A DNA stretch of 38,879 nt, from contig JAHIVO010000014.1 of assembly GCA_018816445.1 (NCBI GenBank), positions 1-38,879 on the forward strand. Reading direction: 5' to 3'. The notes below the pieces were generated by a model. It was given only the letters and a program-made list of their open reading frames with translations. It searched no databases and was not told the origin of the DNA. Shown piece after piece: positions 35,456-38,879 of the stretch. Position 1 is the first letter of the stretch; every line of letters begins with the position of its first letter. A program made the position numbers and the translations under genes. Source of the DNA: Patescibacteria group bacterium (GTDB taxonomy: Bacteria > Patescibacteriota > Patescibacteriia > UBA10025 > JAHIVO01).

Positions 35456-36981
35456 AGGATATAATCTACGTCCTTGATTTTGGTTCTCAATATTCACATT
35501 TAATTACCCGGCGCATCAGAGAGTTGGGTATTTTTGCCGAGCTAGTTCCGGTTAATTACCCGATTAATAAATTAACGCAGGCTAAGGGTATAATTTTATC
35601 CGGGGGGCCGCGTGATATTTCTAAAAAAGACACTCTACTGGTTGGCAGGGGCCTTTTTAGTTTAGGCGTACCTATTTTAGGCATTTGCTATGGTATGCAG
35701 TTAATGGCGCACATGTTCGGCGGCAAGGTGGCCTTAGGTAAAAAACGTGAGTATGGACCGGTTGAGATTAAAATATTAAAAAGGGGCCATTTGCTTGCTG
35801 GCCTGAAAACAAAACAGCAGACCTGGATGTCGCATCGCGACCAGGTTGTGAAACTGCCCAGAGGTTTTTCAGTGCTGGCTAGCTCAAAAAACTGCCGTTA
35901 TAGCGCCATTGCCAATGAGAAAATTGGCATTTATGGCTTGCAGTTTCATCCAGAAGTGGTGCATACAGTAAATGGCATGAAAATATTAAAAAACTTCGTT
36001 AACTTAACTCAGGCTAAGTGCTCTTGGTCTATGCGAGATTTTGTTGATAATGCTATTAAAGATATTAAACAAAAAGTTGGCCAGGAAAAGGTGGTTTGCG
36101 CCTTATCCGGGGGAGTGGATTCATCCGTGGCCGCTACGATTGTTAATAAAGCTATTGGCCGGCAATTAACCTGCATCTATGTTGATACTGGATTGATGCG
36201 CCAGGGAGAAACTGAGCAGGTTAAAAAAACATTTCTATCATACCAGCGAGCTAATCTAAAAGTGATTAATGCCAAAAAGCAATTCCTAGAAGAGTTAAAG
36301 AATGTAACTGATCCGGAAAAAAAGCGAAAGATTATTGGAAATTTATTTATCAGAATTTTTGAAAAAGAAGCCAAGAAAATTGGCGGGGTAAAATGGCTAG
36401 TCCAAGGAACCCTATATACAGACGCCATTACTTCTGGCGTGAGCGTGGGTAAAACCGCCGCAGTAATAAAATCCCACCACAATGTGGGCGGCCTGCCAAA
36501 AAAATTCGGTTTTAAATTAATTGAGCCTTTCAGGGGATTATATAAAGATGAAGTGCGTAAAGTCGGCCGCTTATTAGGGTTGCCCAAAGAAGTAACAGAG
36601 CGACAGCCGTTTCCCGGTCCGGGTTTAGCCGTGCGCATTATCGGCGAGGTAACAGAGGAGAGGCTGGATATTGTGCGCCAAGCAGACTGGATTGCCAGGG
36701 AGGAGATTGAAAAAGCGAGCTGGGCGAATAAAGCACAGCAGTACTTTACAGTTTTGCCGAGCATCAGGTCGGTTGGTGTGCAGGGTGACTCGCGTACTTA
36801 TGGTTATCCGATTATTGTCCGCGCGGTAACTACCAGAGATTTTATGACAGCAGACTGGGCGCGCTTGCCGCATAATTTATTAGCTACCATTTCAGCCAGG
36901 ATAACCAATGAAGTAAAAGAAGTTAACAGGGTAATTTATGACATTACTTCCAAGCCGCCGGGGACAGTTGAGTGGGAGTAG
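35452..36981 (+). CDS. guaA: GMP synthase (glutamine-hydrolysing)
   Basis: GATase GICYGMQLMAHMFGG, PP-loop ALSGGVDSSVAA, FPGPGLAVRIIGEVT, C-terminal KPPGTVEWE. Confidence 0.97.
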   Translation: MKDIIYVLDFGSQYSHLITRRIRELGIFAELVPVNYPINKLTQAKGIILSGGPRDISKKDTLLVGRGLFSLGVPILGICYGMQLMAHMFGGKVALGKKREYGPVEIKILKRGHLLAGLKTKQQTWMSHRDQVVKLPRGFSVLASSKNCRYSAIANEKIGIYGLQFHPEVVHTVNGMKILKNFVNLTQAKCSWSMRDFVDNAIKDIKQKVGQEKVVCALSGGVDSSVAATIVNKAIGRQLTCIYVDTGLMRQGETEQVKKTFLSYQRANLKVINAKKQFLEELKNVTDPEKKRKIIGNLFIRIFEKEAKKIGGVKWLVQGTLYTDAITSGVSVGKTAAVIKSHHNVGGLPKKFGFKLIEPFRGLYKDEVRKVGRLLGLPKEVTERQPFPGPGLAVRIIGEVTEERLDIVRQADWIAREEIEKASWANKAQQYFTVLPSIRSVGVQGDSRTYGYPIIVRAVTTRDFMTADWARLPHNLLATISARITNEVKEVNRVIYDITSKPPGTVEWE

Positions 36982-37012
36982 GTTGGTTTATAGTAAATAG
37001 TTTATGGTTTAT

Positions 37013-37067
37013 AGGAGCAGGTCTCTGTGCCTGCCCCGTAGTACGGGGCCTGCGACTAGTTTTTTTT
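37013..37067 (+). repeat. Dispersed palindromic repeat, copy D (short form ending in a T-run)
   Basis: AGGAGCAGGTCTCTGTGCCTGCCCCGTAGTACGGGGCCTGCGACTAGTTTTTTTT; near-identical to copy C. Confidence 0.8.
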
Positions 37068-37162
37068 ATTGACTAAAAATGGTGAAAAATGGTAAGGTGA
37101 TTTAATTAATAGAAATAAATAGCAAAGAAAGATCTTCAAAAACATAGTTAGGAGGTTTTGAG

Positions 37163-38653
37163 ATGTCTAAAGTCTCAAAAAAGATGACTCGGATTTACTC
37201 TAGATTAGAGAAAATCCTGTTACCATTTAAGACACTGGTCATAATCGGCTCCTATTGGGGAGACGAAGGCAAAGGCAAGATCATTGATTTGGTGGCGCCG
37301 TTCTATGATGCTGTTGCCCGATTTAGCGGAGGAGCTGGCGCTGGGCATACCCTGATAACCGAGCTGTTAAGGAAATTCATCGGTCATTTAATCCCTTGCG
37401 GGGTGGCGCATAAAATTATGTGTTTCCTGGCCAGGGGAGAATTCTTTGACCTAGCCAGGTTCATTGCCGAGAAAGCGGATGCTTTCCGGGCTATGGACGG
37501 TAAACTACCGCCGATCAGGATTGACCGGCAATCGCCTTTGTGGACACCATGGCACCCGATTTACGAATCGTACATTGAGTACGTCATGGGCAAGAAGAAG
37601 GTTCGGACTACTGGAAAAGCAATCGGTATTTTATCTGGTTTTGCGAAATTGCGTATCAGTTTGCTGGTTGGTCATTTGTTCATGGATGAGAAGGACCTTC
37701 GGGCTTTATTGAGGATTTTGTATAAAGTCTGCAAGCCTAACTTTGATCAGATGATAGAGGAAGGCATTATCCGCAAGAGGGATGTACCTGGTCCGGACAA
37801 GGTAGCTAAGTATCTACTCAAGATGGCCCCTGAAATCAAGGATGATGTTATTGACACATCATGGGCACTTTCCAATCTGTGGAAAAGAGGTAAGCGTATT
37901 CTGTTAGAGGGTGCGCAAGCCATCGGTCTTGATCCGCAGTGGGGTACCTACCCTTATGTAACCTCAGGAAATTGTACTGCAGCTGGTGCTGCGCTTGGTA
38001 CTGGTCTGCCACCTGAAGCGACAACAAATATTATGGCAGTATTTAAAATTCTGCCTACACGTGTTGGAGCTGGTCCGTTTCCCTCAGAAGTGTGGGATCG
38101 TGACAAAGCAGAACGGTGGGCTGAAAAGCATCCGGAGCTGTTTGAAGAAGGCAGAACGCGTAACAGGTTCCTTGAGAAGAAGCTTGCTAAGATAAATGCT
38201 GGCACAGCAACTCCTGCCGAACTTTGTCAGTACTTCATGGTCTTGGGTGATGAGCGCGGTGCAACAACCGGCCGTGGACGCAGTATCGGTTTACCGGATC
38301 TGCAGTGGTTGCGTTATATGATCCGCATAAACAAGCCGAAGTTCCTGGCACTGACGCGTTTTGACATGCTCTCGGGCGTTCGGTCAATTCAGGTTGTCAC
38401 AGGCTACAAACTTGACGGCCGCAGACTAAAACCTGACGAAATGCCGGAACCTTGGAGACTTGGTGAAGTTGAGGTTATCACTCAGACATGGCGTTGCTGG
38501 TCAGAAGATATTTCCGGCTGTGATTCATTCGATGAATTGCCGGAAGGTGCACAAAGATTCATCAAGAGATTGGAAAAAGCTCTTGGTGTGCCGATCGTAC
38601 TGGTTGGTACTGGTGCAGAGCGTGATGCTGTTATTGTCCGTCCAACAGCCTAA
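37163..38653 (+). CDS. purA: Divergent adenylosuccinate synthetase-like protein
   Basis: GSYWGDEGKGKIIDL, GAGHT, LLEGAQAIGLDPQWGTYPYVTSGNCTA, TRVGAGPFPSE, GATTGRGRSIGLPD; strong SD AGGAGG. Confidence 0.88.
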   Translation: MSKVSKKMTRIYSRLEKILLPFKTLVIIGSYWGDEGKGKIIDLVAPFYDAVARFSGGAGAGHTLITELLRKFIGHLIPCGVAHKIMCFLARGEFFDLARFIAEKADAFRAMDGKLPPIRIDRQSPLWTPWHPIYESYIEYVMGKKKVRTTGKAIGILSGFAKLRISLLVGHLFMDEKDLRALLRILYKVCKPNFDQMIEEGIIRKRDVPGPDKVAKYLLKMAPEIKDDVIDTSWALSNLWKRGKRILLEGAQAIGLDPQWGTYPYVTSGNCTAAGAALGTGLPPEATTNIMAVFKILPTRVGAGPFPSEVWDRDKAERWAEKHPELFEEGRTRNRFLEKKLAKINAGTATPAELCQYFMVLGDERGATTGRGRSIGLPDLQWLRYMIRINKPKFLALTRFDMLSGVRSIQVVTGYKLDGRRLKPDEMPEPWRLGEVEVITQTWRCWSEDISGCDSFDELPEGAQRFIKRLEKALGVPIVLVGTGAERDAVIVRPTA

Positions 38654-38666
38654 AGGGGTTATACAC

Positions 38667-38753
38667 ATGGCACGATCAGACAGGCTTGGTTCCCGCCAAA
38701 ATCCACCGCCGCTCTGGCGGGGGACTAGCAGTAGGGATAGCAAAAAATCTTGA
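38667..38753 (+). CDS. 28-aa basic microprotein downstream of purA
   Basis: MARSDRLGSRQNPPPLWRGTSSRDSKKS* with SD-like AAAGGGG about 7 nt upstream, followed directly by a terminator. Confidence 0.45.
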   Translation: MARSDRLGSRQNPPPLWRGTSSRDSKKS

Positions 38754-38763
38754 ACATTTATCA

Positions 38764-38793
38764 AAGCCCTGCACTAAATGCGCAGGGCTTTTT
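38764..38793 (+). terminator. Rho-independent terminator after the purA unit
   Basis: AAGCCCTGC-ACTAAATGC-GCAGGGCTT followed by TTTCTTG. Confidence 0.85.
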
Positions 38794-38879
38794 CTTGTAA
38801 ATCCGGAGTTAACCAATGGATATTGTTTTTTATATTGATTTTTGGTAAGGTAATATAATTTGCTATTGATCTTTGAAAA

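Noticed and set aside
36177-36764. 195-aa minus-strand ORF antisense to guaA
   Set aside because: Overlaps conserved guaA; shadow ORF. The same applies to 943-1317, 2570-2893, 5488-5700, 23179-23529, 35152-35490 and 37954-38205.
37163-38653. Phage-type PurZ (2-aminoadenylosuccinate synthetase; Z-genome)
   Set aside because: The catalytic Asp in WGDEGKGK is kept, the protein is longer than phage PurZ, and no phage genes or MazZ/DatZ-like neighbours are visible; left as an item for phylogeny only.
1-38879. Alternative genetic code (UGA recoding, seen in some CPR lineages)
   Set aside because: TGA ends well-bounded genes here (truB; the ADA-like gene at the ATGA overlap with guaA), and recognised proteins read through normally with the standard code.

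Overview
AT-leaning bacterial window whose gene content and architecture fit a Candidate Phyla Radiation/Patescibacteria-type genome: small genes, many starts without Shine-Dalgarno (SD), CPR-style secreted proteins and standard stop usage including TGA. The lineage is an inference. Left to right: chaperones (Hsp20, DnaK, DnaJ) with small hypotheticals; a minus-strand block (secreted Cys-rich protein, CysS, a membrane-anchored single-AAA Clp-like ATPase, CorA-like transporter, small lipoprotein); a T4SS/HerA-like ATPase with a proline-rich partner and a 42-aa TM protein missed by the ORF track; a 1460-aa subtilisin-like exoprotein; a methyltransferase; DnaX; tRNA-Gln(CTG); four stand-alone receiver domains; a 1175-aa Cys-rich membrane protein; TruB; a DagK-like lipid kinase; a eukaryote-like PPP phosphatase; and a purine block (CBS-less GuaB, atypical adenosine deaminase-like protein, GuaA, divergent PurA). 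The most interesting items are: (1) a dispersed intergenic palindromic repeat (4 copies) with a covarying hairpin, complementary loops and nested palindromic inserts; (2) a D1-only, membrane-tethered Clp/Hsp100-like ATPase cut exactly at the D1-D2 linker; (3) an adenosine deaminase-like protein and a PurA-like protein with substituted substrate-binding motifs in a purine cluster; (4) a shared N-terminal anchor motif on three envelope proteins; (5) the orphan receiver array. No CRISPR array, transposase, rRNA or clear prophage was seen.
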